Of a stretch of DNA of 11,952 bases, positions 1 through 8,618 are shown piece after piece. The stretch's first letter is position 1; every line of letters starts with the position of its first letter. The notes beneath the pieces are model-generated. The model was not told the DNA's origin. It saw nothing but the letters and a program-made list of their open reading frames with translations, and made no database searches. A program made the translations under genes and the position numbers. This DNA is from Euperipatoides rowelli (lineage: Eukaryota > Onychophora > Udeonychophora > Euonychophora > Peripatopsidae), in the NCBI GenBank assembly GCA_003024985.2, contig PXIH01S0001099.1; one strand, 5' to 3'.

Positions 1-118
1 TTTTTTTTTTTTAACGTTAAATGTCCAATGCGGGACACTTTCCGGGACAGTTTCAATACGGGACANGNAGNTCAAATCAGGGACTGTCCTGCATAATCCG
101 GGACGTCTGGTCACCTTA
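1..118 (-). mobile_element. Terminal part of a GGGAC-rich DNA transposon, cut by the window edge
   Basis: Read on the minus strand from 118, the sequence begins TAAGGTGACCAGACGTCCCG. It then repeats GGGAC/GTCCC-type words at least six times, in cgggac and cagggac contexts, down to the window edge. The GGTGACCA...GTCC start with internal GTCCC repeats resembles terminal inverted repeats of widespread non-autonomous hAT-like elements; that link is from general knowledge and was not searched. The element would extend left beyond base 1. Ns at 66, 68 and 71 lie inside this repeat. The other terminus and any target-site duplication cannot be seen. Confidence 0.5.
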
Positions 119-222
119 GTGTTACATCATAATTCAAATTATACATTTCTAAGATCTTTGTACATAATTTACAAGCATAAAGAGACAAAATTCTCTATAT
201 TTGGATAACTTCCAGGGAAAAA
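119..222. other. Short spacer, no feature seen
   Basis: AT-rich sequence between the transposon end and the tRNA-like locus. It could be the body of the same SINE if that element runs leftwards, but there is nothing diagnostic in it. Confidence 0.3.
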
Positions 223-307
223 GGTATTACCCGGAATTGAACCGGTAACCTTGGAGTTACCGGTTTGTCCAGTCATGGCTGGACCAGCCCACAGGTCTAC
301 CAGCACC
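223..307 (-). other. tRNA-like sequence (tRNA pseudogene or SINE head)
   Basis: Read on the minus strand, this 85-base stretch starts GGTGCTG and ends TAATACC, which pair as a 7-bp acceptor-like stem with two G-T wobbles and one mismatch. Near the 3' end lies a full B-box match, GGTTCAATTCC (243-233), in a T arm with four of five pairs. The acceptor end runs straight into TTTTT (222-218), a typical pol III stop. A possible D arm pairs three of four bases, but no clean anticodon arm forms. Two strong hairpins occupy the middle instead: GTCCAG/CTGGAC, and ACCGGTAAC/GTTACCGGT around a 6-base loop. The extra length would suit a class II tRNA. I favour a tRNA-derived SINE head or pseudogene over a working tRNA. 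Confidence 0.45.
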
Positions 308-586
308 ACAAGGTGTTTTTTTTTTTAATTTTTGTAATGTTTTTAAATATTTAAAATTATTTACCACAAATGTAGATTGCATTGAATATCAGCTGTACAT
401 CACTGATTTAAAGTGATAATTCAAAATATGATTAGATTATAAATATTTATTGTACCAAACTAATGTATTACCAAACCAGAATGCCTGCTATCCTAAAATT
501 TCTTCCCTCAGCAGCCTAACATTACTGCCATCTATGAACAGTAGCTGGAAACAAATTTAAAAAAAAACTACCGTTAACAGTATACC
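308..586. other. Non-coding, no feature seen
   Basis: AT-rich DNA with homopolymer runs at 315-326 and 559-567. Neither strand shows an ORF of note, a repeat pair or a recognisable motif. Confidence 0.4.
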
Positions 587-1562
587 TGTCTTTAGGAAGA
601 CCATGAGAAATGGGCGCTCCACATAACTGGGGCCCCATTTTTCAAATGATGNTGATTTTTTTTTTATGCTGGAAAAAAATAATCTTTTTCCAAGCAATTT
701 ATAAAATGATCAGTCAAGTATTTTTCTATACCACCAAGTCCAAACAAGTTTTATAAATTCTGTCTAAAATCTAAGGTTTTTTTTTTTAGTCCTCTTCATT
801 GTGCATTTTTTCTCCGTTTCCATTTTTTTTTAGTTTATTTTGTTATTCCTGGCTGCCTTAGTCAACATTTTGTGTTTTGGTATATTTTGTTTTACTGGAA
901 TTGGGCCCACTAGTGGTTAATCATCCAAAGAGACTGTATTTATTCCATTGGCATCACTTTGTTTTGTAGAATATTTTATTAATTTTAGAATTTTTTTTCT
1001 AGGGCTTTTATCTTCTCTTTTCACTGCCACAAAGATATTTTATTTAGACATTGACTTTTGACTCATGCTGTTAAACATAATAGTTCAAATAAGGTAGCTT
1101 ATTGTTCTTACGCTGTTTTTATAACAATTCTTAGGTATAGGTATTCGGCTTGTATTTAACAGTAGATAAACATTTTATGAACAATGACTCCTTGACAGGC
1201 CCTAAAGTTTGAAAAAGACTATCATTATTATGCATGTAACACCTATGTGATAGAAGGGTACTTCTCAGCTGATTTTAGACCCCATAATCCATGGCCACAT
1301 TCTTGCTACTTTGGTCCTGTATGGCCTACACTGGTCAGTTACTAGATGGTTCTAGCAGTTTAGCTCTAGAGAAACCTAGATAGTTAGGTGACTTCAAGTT
1401 ATGCTATAAATACGTTTAAATGTATGTTTTTTTTTTAAAACTTATAATTTTTGGAAAATTATAAGTTCTAACAAAAAAGTTCCGTTTTGAATAATTTTAA
1501 AAATGAAAATGTTTAGTCGGAGGCCCCAACCCAGTGTACCCGTTATGATCTGCCTAAAGATA
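587..1562. mobile_element. Region bounded by diverged inverted repeats (possible decayed DNA transposon)
   Basis: The left arm (587-636) reads TGTCTTTAGGAAGACCAT and continues to ACTGGGGCCCC. The reverse complement of the right arm (1562-1519) reads TATCTTTAGGCAGATCAT and continues to GGTTGGGGCCTCC. The first 18 bases match at 15 positions, and the GGGGCC block follows in both after a gap-containing stretch. These two GC-rich islands stand out in AT-rich surroundings. The roughly 880 bases between them hold no ORF or transposase signature; they contain a perfect 13-bp hairpin near the right arm and an N at 652. No convincing target-site duplication is visible. This could be an old foldback/MITE-type element or two independent fragments in opposite orientation. 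Confidence 0.45.
1439..1467. repeat. Perfect 13-bp inverted repeat with 3-base loop
   Basis: AACTTATAATTTT (1439-1451) and AAAATTATAAGTT (1455-1467) are exact reverse complements around TGG. This is long for a chance hairpin even in AT-rich DNA. It sits 52 bases inside the right inverted arm of the surrounding candidate element, so it may belong to that element. No terminator or RNA role is claimed. Confidence 0.6.
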
Positions 1563-1800
1563 GTTAGCCAAATATGTTATTTATTTACAATCAAAAAAAA
1601 AAAAAAATAGAAATGATGATTTGTACAGAAATAAATTTGATCCATTTTTCTCCACGAAAGTTGTTTTCTTACTGGCTTCTTAAAAGCAGCATTAAACTGT
1701 TTTTCCATTATGACTCTTAGATTCAGTCTTAGTGATAACTGTAATTTCTACTTAAGCGGAAATTTGTTCTTGTTTGAATCAACATAAAATGGATGAAGTT

Positions 1801-2361
1801 AAAGGTCAAATGTAATGGATTTTTTTTGTTTTCATTACAAAAAAAAGTTATTTAAAGATAAAATTAAAAATATTCCTTTCCTTTGTCTGAGATTACAAAA
1901 AAAAAAAAAAAGGTTTCAAATTATTTTGGGGTCTGAGATTATTTTGATGACAAAGCTGGTGCTATTAATGCTGTAAAATAGAGTGCTGTTCAGCTTGTAA
2001 TATTTTTTTTTTTTTTTTTTACAAATTGGACCATAATAGCACAAAGGATGAATTTGATTATGATTCTGTATAAATATTTAAACAATTAGTCCATAGGATT
2101 TCCAGTCTTTAGCTGATGAAGATAGCGAATATTGTAAAGTTTAGTATAGTAAAAGCTATTCATTTCTCAACAATGATGAAACAAAATATCTCCAAGCATA
2201 CACTATAGACAATATTGTTTTAAGGGGGAAGGAGCTAAAGACAAATATTAAAAAAATTGAATATTGTAAATACCTTTTTTTAAATTTAATTTTTTTTAGT
2301 ACGGTAATTACTATTATCTTTGAAAATCAATTAAAAAAGAAATCCGTTACATTTGACCTTT
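1801..2361. mobile_element. Candidate MITE, 561 bp with 22-bp terminal inverted repeats
   Basis: The left end is AAAGGTCAAATGTAATGGAT plus TT (1801-1822). The reverse complement of the right end (2361-2340) is AAAGGTCAAATGTAACGGAT plus TT, so 21 of 22 bases match and the difference is a transition. Weaker similarity seems to run inward: both arms have T-rich DNA and then AAAGATAA about 55 and 40 bases in. The interior has no ORF. It carries a direct repeat GTCTGAGATTA (1885-1895, 1931-1941), a GAATATTGTAAA pair (about 2128 and 2258), and a 10-bp inverted repeat GTCTTTAGCT/AGCTAAAGAC (2105-2114, 2233-2242). Both flanks show GTT against the arms, a possible 3-bp duplication that chance could also give. 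The superfamily is not assigned. Confidence 0.6.
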
Positions 2362-3101
2362 GTTTCTCAGTTGAATCTCTCTCTACTACTTTTATTTTGC
2401 ACATTCAATCTGAAAAAAAAAATTCAAATTATCTTTGTACTGTAAATGAAATAAGTTAGACATCATAGAAAAGTTAAAAAAAACTTTATTACTATTGCTT
2501 TTATCCCATAAATGATTATAAAAATGGTTCACTGTAAAAACAATGCGATATAAAAACATGATAGCCAACCATCTAGGCAAAAAAACATCAAGATGGGAAA
2601 ATTCAAACTCTCTGTAGGTCTAGCTCGTAGTCATATACAGTATGTTTACGATATTTAGTAAATATAATAATAGCAATAAATGACTAATTGGATGCACAGA
2701 AGTTCAGCATGATGCTTTTATCGGTGATATTTTTATATTGCAGTGTTTTTACTGGATACCGATAAAAAAATATATATACTGTATATATTGTACATGGGGC
2801 TTACTTCATCTTTAAATAAAAAAGTAGACCAATGTATAAATTTCTATAAGAGAGACATAGTTTACCAATTCTGGTAGACTATAAATCAGATAAATTAATA
2901 CTACTTTATTATCATTATGAATTAAATTATTTAAGTTGTAAAGGAAAAAATAGAAATAAATGTCATAAAATACAGAGCTAAATTCACAATATTTTTTTTT
3001 AACAAACATTTTTTATCCATTATAAAATATTATACTTGAAAAAAATGTATAAAATAGGCACAGTTTACATTAGAAATGTGTACATATAGTTATTAATCAG
3101 A
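2362..3101. other. Non-coding stretch with one small inverted repeat
   Basis: The minus-strand reading frames here are low-complexity A/T translations with no domain or splice logic, so I do not call genes. The only structure is a perfect 10-bp inverted repeat, TTTTATCGGT (2716-2725) and ACCGATAAAA (2758-2767), spanning 52 bases. Confidence 0.45.
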
Positions 3102-3392
3102 AATGGCCATGTGACTAAGGCAAGATGGCTTCACATGGCCAAAGTAGATGGTGTCACATGGCCCATCACATGGCTAAAGAGACGGCTTCACATGGCCAAA
3201 GGAATAGGGCATTACGTGGCCAAAGTAGAGGCTCCACATGCCCAAAGGAAAATGGCTTCATGTGGCCAAAGGATAAGGCATCAAGTAGCCAATGGAAAAT
3301 GGCTTTACATGGTCAAACAAACAATTATATGAAGCTTAAAAAATATGGCATCATGTGACAGAAAGCACATGATTTCACCTGCCTAAAGAAAC
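3102..3392. repeat. Decayed minisatellite, 23-24 bp unit
   Basis: About ten imperfect tandem copies of a unit near ATGGCTTCACATGGCCAAAG plus 3-4 variable bases. The clear copies start near 3125, 3148, 3182, 3207, 3229, 3252, 3276 and 3299. Flanking partial copies lie at about 3103 and 3343-3390, after a short interruption near 3315-3340. The core ACATGGCCA is GC-rich compared with its surroundings. Two overlapping plus-strand reading frames are open across the array (3111-3332 and 3125-3358), but these follow from the repeat. Their predicted products are repeats with no known domain, so no gene is called. Confidence 0.85.
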
Positions 3393-4083
3393 TAAATGAT
3401 GGGAAATTGTTTTTTTTCCCCCTCTTTTTTAATTTAATAGGAATATACAAACTGCAATTTGTATGCTTAATATTCAGGCATTGAAATGAATTTATAGACA
3501 TAGTAACTGATAAATAATGAATTTCAGTTATTTGTTATGCAAGATTCAGGAAATACAATTTAAAGACTTTTCTGAATACAGTTCAATTTTTATCCAAACT
3601 AAAAAACAAAACAAAAAAAAAACATACAATCAAATCTTTATATGCTCTCTTTAAAAATATTTGATGTGAAAATTGAAGTTTCCTACAAGTAGTGAATAAT
3701 ACAGCTTGAGTTTAAATAGTAATCCATATAAGAACTGAATGCATGTCTCTGATAGGCACATAATACTGAGACTGGTATTGACTAATTCATAATTTTAAAA
3801 TTGATATTTTATAATTATACAAATTATGCAGGGAATTATATACGGTACTGTAGATACATTAATGATAAAACAATTGAAAAGGAAATGACCAAATATTAAA
3901 TATTCTGTGAACTAAACATGTTTTACTCAGAAATAAAATTATACATACTGTATAATCAATATAAATTTTAAAAAATTGTTACAGTAGCAACAAAAGTTTT
4001 CGGCAAAATGTTATAAAGCTGTGTCATGTCTATGTACACATTGCTGTTGCTGTGAGTCTGGAAAGGTGGGGAGATCCGATGAC
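3393..4083. other. Non-coding, no gene seen
   Basis: AT-rich DNA with no supported ORF. It contains several TACNGTA words (3841, 3846, 3946, 3980) and a T run at 3410-3417, but no repeat pair that I could confirm. Confidence 0.45.
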
Positions 4084-4727
4084 TTATTAAGCAGGGTTGG
4101 GAAATAATGCACTACTTGAAAAACTACTTTGTTTGAGTACCGTAGTGATTGCGGAGTTTCATTACCTTTACAAAAGTAGTCATAATGCTATATTTTCACT
4201 GCTTTTATATGACCTCAAGCCAATATTTAATTTTCTTCTGGAAATAGACATCAGATAAATAGTATTAAGTAAAACCGACACAAGTTTTTAGGCAAAAATC
4301 ACACCTATAATCTGTTCTTTTTTCTATTACCTAACTAGAAATTGTTTAGATAGTTTTACTGTTTTCACCACACAACGTTTTCATGATGCAAATGCTTTGT
4401 CTAACAAATCCAAATTGTTATGAATAAAAAAAAGGTTGTATCTTTAAATAAATTAAGTATTTAAAGGTACAAATGTACCAGTAGAACTTCCTTGGCAAAT
4501 TTACAATAAATATTTTGCCCTTATTAAAATATAAAAGTGAATTTCAAAGCGTAAGTGGTTAAAAATACGAAACTATAAATAACTGACTCGGGTCCAAGAA
4601 AAGAGAGCTCATTATAAAAATCTTTGGTGATCCATGATCGCGAACCTACGCCTCGATGAATACACCTAATGGTGAAAGTAGTTGTTCACTACTTTTTAAA
4701 AGTAATTTTCCAAACTCTGTTATTAAG
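4084..4727. mobile_element. hAT-type MITE, 628 bp, with 8-bp target-site duplication
   Basis: The element occupies 4092-4719 and is flanked by identical 8-bp copies of TTATTAAG (4084-4091 and 4720-4727). An 8-bp duplication is the hallmark length for hAT transposition. Its ends are CAGGGTTGGGAAA and, reverse-complemented, CAGAGTTTGGAAA: 11 of 13 match, with the typical hAT CAG start. Subterminal AGTAGT/ACTACTTT words repeat in both halves (for example 4111-4128, 4170-4178 and 4676-4706), as in transposase-binding regions. There is no ORF of note inside, so it is non-autonomous and would have needed a transposase from elsewhere. The perfect duplication implies a fairly recent or well-preserved insertion, although the inverted ends have diverged. 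Confidence 0.88.
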
Positions 4728-5311
4728 AAGCAATAAAAATGTTACAAGTTCGCCTATATTTTGCTGCCAACAGTTCGCTGCTACTTGTAATACTTTTTAT
4801 GAATTTTCGTAATAAGGGAAAAGACTTTATGAACGCACTTTATACTTATTCACTGAAATGGCTCTATGAAGTTTGAAAAAAACTCTACATGTTCTTAGAA
4901 AATGTATGTTATTCTTTGGAGTTGGGGTTTCTATAGCTTTCAATTAAAGTCTATTAAAAGTCTTTAAAGAACAAAAATGATTTTGATTTAAAAAAAAAAC
5001 TAAAAAAAATTGTAATATCAAAATAAACAAGTATTAGTTTGTTTATGTTGCAGGTTCATAGTCTAAATTTTGTAATAAATACTATTAAAAATGTCTACAA
5101 ATAAAATTAACATAAAAGCCATTTCTCGCTCACAGATATCGGGTCAATACGTTATAGTGAATTGATATTTTTTCTTTTATCATATAGATTCGTTCATGCA
5201 TGGGTTAAACTGTGTTCTTGCGAATTACTTTATTTTCTGGAAAATGTTGTGTTAACGTGGTTTGATCCATCATGGATTGTAAACTGCCAAGGCGATCGAC
5301 TCCCCTTACAT
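4728..5311. other. Non-coding, no gene seen
   Basis: AT-rich from 4728 to about 5110. From about 5118 base composition is more balanced and CpG words appear, but nothing diagnostic is present. A 67-codon plus-strand frame (5162-5365) overlaps this zone. It has no recognisable domain or initiation context and I do not call it. Confidence 0.4.
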
Positions 5312-5375
5312 ATGCAAATTAATGATAATTTATTGTCTTTGTTTTGCATGCTCTTTGCTATTTAAGAGCATTGCA
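5312..5375 (+). promoter_or_regulatory. Octamer plus TATA-like hairpin, possible promoter
   Basis: ATGCAAAT at 5312-5319 is an exact POU/Oct octamer. About 40 bases downstream, TATTTAAG (5359-5366) resembles a TATA box. It lies in an inverted repeat: TGCATGCTCTT (5345-5355), an 8-base loop, then AAGAGCATTGCA (5364-5375), with one bulged base. A good donor-like GTAAGT follows at 5463-5468, so a short first exon is conceivable. Each element alone is common by chance in AT-rich DNA and no plus-strand gene is recognised nearby. The promoter reading is inference only. Confidence 0.2.
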
Positions 5376-5543
5376 TACCATGCTTCTATGTCTTACTTGG
5401 ATGGTTAACATTAGACATCCCAGCGAGTTTTCTATTTATTTTCTCTGGCTGGATTGACGAATGTAAGTGCAAGGAATGTCGACCGCCCAATTGGTACTTA
5501 TTACAGCATCATTAATTTAGGGGATTTTGGGTTTCGTTATTTT

Positions 5544-5777
5544 TGTATGATAGCGAGTTGCTGATTTGTATTATTTATTTACATTACAATCTACTTTAAA
5601 CTCCACCTACTGTACCTTCGTTTCTTTGTTACCAACCAGCAGTTCACTTGATATTTCTGTATGACAGCGAGTAGTTGTTCTTGTATTATTTTTGTTTGTC
5701 TAATAAAGTTTAGACTTTAAGCTCAGCCTACATTCATTTTTTTTATTTTACCAACCAGCCAGCAGTTCACTAGATAT
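5544..5777. repeat. Diverged tandem duplication, unit about 115-119 bp
   Basis: Copy 1 (5544-5654) and copy 2 (5659-5777) share TGTATGAYAGCGAGT at the start, then TTGTATTATTT. They also share an ACTTTAA...CTC..CCTAC middle, and end with ACCAACCAGC(CAGC)AGTTCACT.GATAT. The offset grows from 115 to 119 bases through small indels, including a duplicated CAGC in copy 2. A weak third start (CAGCGAGTTTTCTATTTATTTT) may lie near 5420. No coding potential is evident. Confidence 0.8.
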
Positions 5778-6635
5778 TCTCAACATCAACCAATAATAGC
5801 CGATTACTATTACGAATCATTTTATAGAAAGGAAATCAAAACAAATTATAGCAATTTATTAAACATAAAACTATAGTACGGAGAAGAACTATTTACAATT
5901 TTATATTTATTTGTATAAAAAAATACTGAACTAAGACTTAAATAATATAATAAATAAAGGAGTATAAAATCAAATAAAATTATTAGAAAAATTAAAAAAA
6001 AAAAAAATCGGGTTGCTTAGTTTATGAGCAATAATTTGTGCCGTGCCTACATCTTGTATCTATTTATTTGATGATAGATAAGCAATTAACTTTTTTTTCT
6101 TTTAAAAAAAACCTTTGCAGAAATAAAGTCAAGCTCATTTTAGAAAATCCTGAAAAAAAAAAAATGAAAATGATTATGACTGGGCAGTTAGAATATTTTA
6201 AATTCGATCAAGTTTTGATTTTTACAGAATTAAATATTCTAATTTTTATTCAATTATAACTTGAATTGACAATATTGAAAGATTATCAAAACATTTGGTT
6301 TTATATAAACAAAGGCAATATAGTTAATTTTATTTACTGTATATAAAAAAAATGATACCAAATGGCACTATTTCGCCTTGGTGGAAATTCAGGCCTTTTC
6401 ATTAGTCCAACAATAATCTTTAAAATTAATTGGATTTTATTAGATATAAATTAAGTATATTATATATTTTAAGAATTATTATTTTTATTTATTTAAAAGG
6501 TGATAAATAGTTTAATTCAAGATTATCAAGTTGCTTGTTATAATCATTATGAATCGATATGGAAATATGGCTCTCATTATTTTTAAGCATTATAGATGCC
6601 ATTTTTTATTTGTATAATGTATTGAAGGATTCGGC
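5778..6635. other. Non-coding, no gene seen
   Basis: Very AT-rich, with an A run at 5995-6007. A 73-codon plus-strand frame at 6038-6259 translates to low-complexity Lys/Phe/Ile-rich sequence with no domain, and I do not call it. No repeat pair was confirmed. Confidence 0.45.
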
Positions 6636-6800
6636 ATGGATTTTTCAATCGTCGTTGAAATCACTTCATTGAATCATTTAAAGACCCTTTGTGAATCATC
6701 TGATGCTAAATTGTCGGCTATGTTTATATGTAATTTTGCTAATAGTTGCAAAGTGGTTTTAATATGCCTTCAAACTTTGTGGCTTAGCTTGCATTTATAG

Positions 6801-8144
6801 TTTATAAATATTTTAATTAACATGATCAAGTTTATTCATTTCTTTTTGACTGGAGAGCGATGATGAAATATCAGGAATATTGGTTAAATGCAAGATGGTT
6901 TTGCGCATAATCGGTATAAACACAGGTTATGCACAGATTTTTTCAAGTTTTTATTAGATAAATTAAATATTATTAAATTCAAATTCAGGAGAGAACACAA
7001 ATGTATTTTCTACTCAGGTTATGCTATTTTTCGTACTGGTTACTAGTGGTTTTACAAATTTAAGTCTATCGGGCTTCAATTATTTTGAAATGGTCATAAC
7101 TGTCACAATAGTAAATTTTCAATAAATAAGTCCCAATCTTGGATATACTGTATATGGCAACCATAGAATGTAAACGAATCATCCTTTTTTAAGGTCAGAT
7201 CTTTTAATTAAAAAAAAAATACGGTACATTATTTTTTTTTTTGCACGGTATCGATCACTTAATTTCGTCAGTAATATGACATAATAAATATAGCATTAAC
7301 TCATTTTATTATAGCTGCCTAAAATAATAACCACTTCAACTCTATTCTTTTGCCAGCTATTGTTTATATGAGTTGAAAAAAATAAATCATAGCTTGGAAT
7401 AGATTATCACTTTAAACTGCATAGGTTTATTGCTATTATTTAGCATAGCGTAATCTAAGAATATAAATAATTTCAAGTTCAACTGCGGAGAAATATTTTC
7501 TCTTCGGCCTGCTTTCCATTAGTGATTGAGTGTACTTTGTTACAGTAAAAAAAAAAAGCAAGCAAGCAAAGTACTGTAAAAGATGTATTTTTGGCGGAAA
7601 AAATATTTAACTGATTGCGGATCTACCAGCAAGATATTGAAAACAATAATTAGTTTTATGATTTAAATGCGTGTTCTGCATTAATCTGTAAAATAATAGA
7701 TGCTTATTTATATTTTATTGTAGATGTTTCAAATTAACATCCTATATATATTTGTATATGTCAATAACATATACACTTTTTACTACTGTATTATACTTAC
7801 CGTACCTAGCGGGCGATTTTTGAAAACCAAGGTTATATAAAAGGACCACTGAAAATAGATGCATTTTTTTTTATTTTCATGTGGAATTGTTTTAGAGAAT
7901 TTTTTGCCATCAGTGAAAAATGCTAAAATGAATTCCAAGTGAATAATACTTTTTTATATAGCATCTTAGAATCAGGTCACTCCTCTGCTTTTGTAAATAA
8001 GAACATATTAAAAATATTGCACTATGAAGCACGAGATGATTACGGTCAAGTCGGGACAGTTTAAATTTATTGCACTACTATATTTTAACTTTATTACATA
8101 GTTACTGTTGGATATTCAGTTTTTTTTGTTCAGTTGACCAATCA
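6801..8144. other. Non-coding intergenic stretch
   Basis: I see no ORF or confirmed transposon ends here. Small items are a short AAGC microsatellite (about 7556-7570), an 8-bp inverted repeat GTACTTTG/CAAAGTAC (7532-7539, 7567-7574) around it, and an isolated TATATAAAAGG (7834-7844) with no gene following. It also contains several TACNGTA words (7146, 7220, 7541, 7572, 7784, 7798). Confidence 0.45.
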
Positions 8145-8150
8145 TTTATT
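8145..8150 (-). promoter_or_regulatory. Candidate polyadenylation signal for MPG
   Basis: Read on the minus strand this is AATAAA, the first canonical hexamer after the MPG stop codon, about 470 bases downstream. Further copies occur at 8090-8095 and 8066-8071, and a weaker TATAAA lies at 8455-8460. In such AT-rich DNA the hexamer is frequent by chance, so the real cleavage site is uncertain. Confidence 0.35.
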
Positions 8151-8618
8151 AAATTAATTGCACGACCCTAATGGCTATAGTATTAAACTACATCTATCCT
8201 ATATACAAAAAGCAGCGAAAAAAAAAAAAAAAAAAAACTTAGTAAGAATGCTGGGTTAATCTATTCAATAATCTTATGAAATGTGCTGTTAATACTGATA
8301 GAAAACATCACTTTTCACAGGTAATATAAAGATTTGTGAATTGTGTAGGATTTTCAGGTAGCAATAAATCAACTGTTCATATGAATAACAGTAGGCCTAT
8401 ACCTAATAATGACCTAACTCATGCTTAATTTTGGTGTCAGTCAGTTATAACCAATTTATAAAATAGCAGAGCCAGATATGAAAGACATTTTGTCAACAGA
8501 TGGCAGCACAATTGATTACATTAACCTTAATGTTCAAAATATTTACAGCATTCTGATTTTGTAAAATTTAAATGGAAACAATCACAAATTTTAAACTCTC
8601 CCTTTTCATTCTTTTCGT
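8151..8618 (-). other. Putative MPG 3' UTR / downstream sequence
   Basis: This non-coding stretch follows the MPG stop on the minus strand. It contains a 20-base A run at 8218-8237 (T run on the gene strand) and no ORF or repeat that I recognise. If the first canonical AATAAA is used, this is 3' UTR; otherwise part of it is intergenic. Confidence 0.4.

Noticed and set aside
2392-3009. Minus-strand frames at 2392-2580 and 2812-3009
   Set aside because: Phe/Tyr/Asn/Leu-rich translations of AT-rich DNA with no domain, splice sites or start context.
3111-3358. Two overlapping plus-strand reading frames of 73 and 77 codons
   Set aside because: They translate the minisatellite array. Being open in two frames follows from the repeat unit, and no domain or gene context supports coding.
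5162-5365. 67-codon plus-strand frame
   Set aside because: Hydrophobic but without a recognisable domain. It ends inside the TATA-like hairpin and has no supporting context.
408-7419. 14-base inverted match TTTAAAGTGATAAT near 408-422 and 7405-7419
   Set aside because: The flanks do not match, and one such AT-rich pair in 12 kb is plausible by chance.
7834-7844. TATATAAAAGG as a TATA box
   Set aside because: A good textbook match, but no ORF, exon or downstream signal follows, and such words are expected in DNA this AT-rich.
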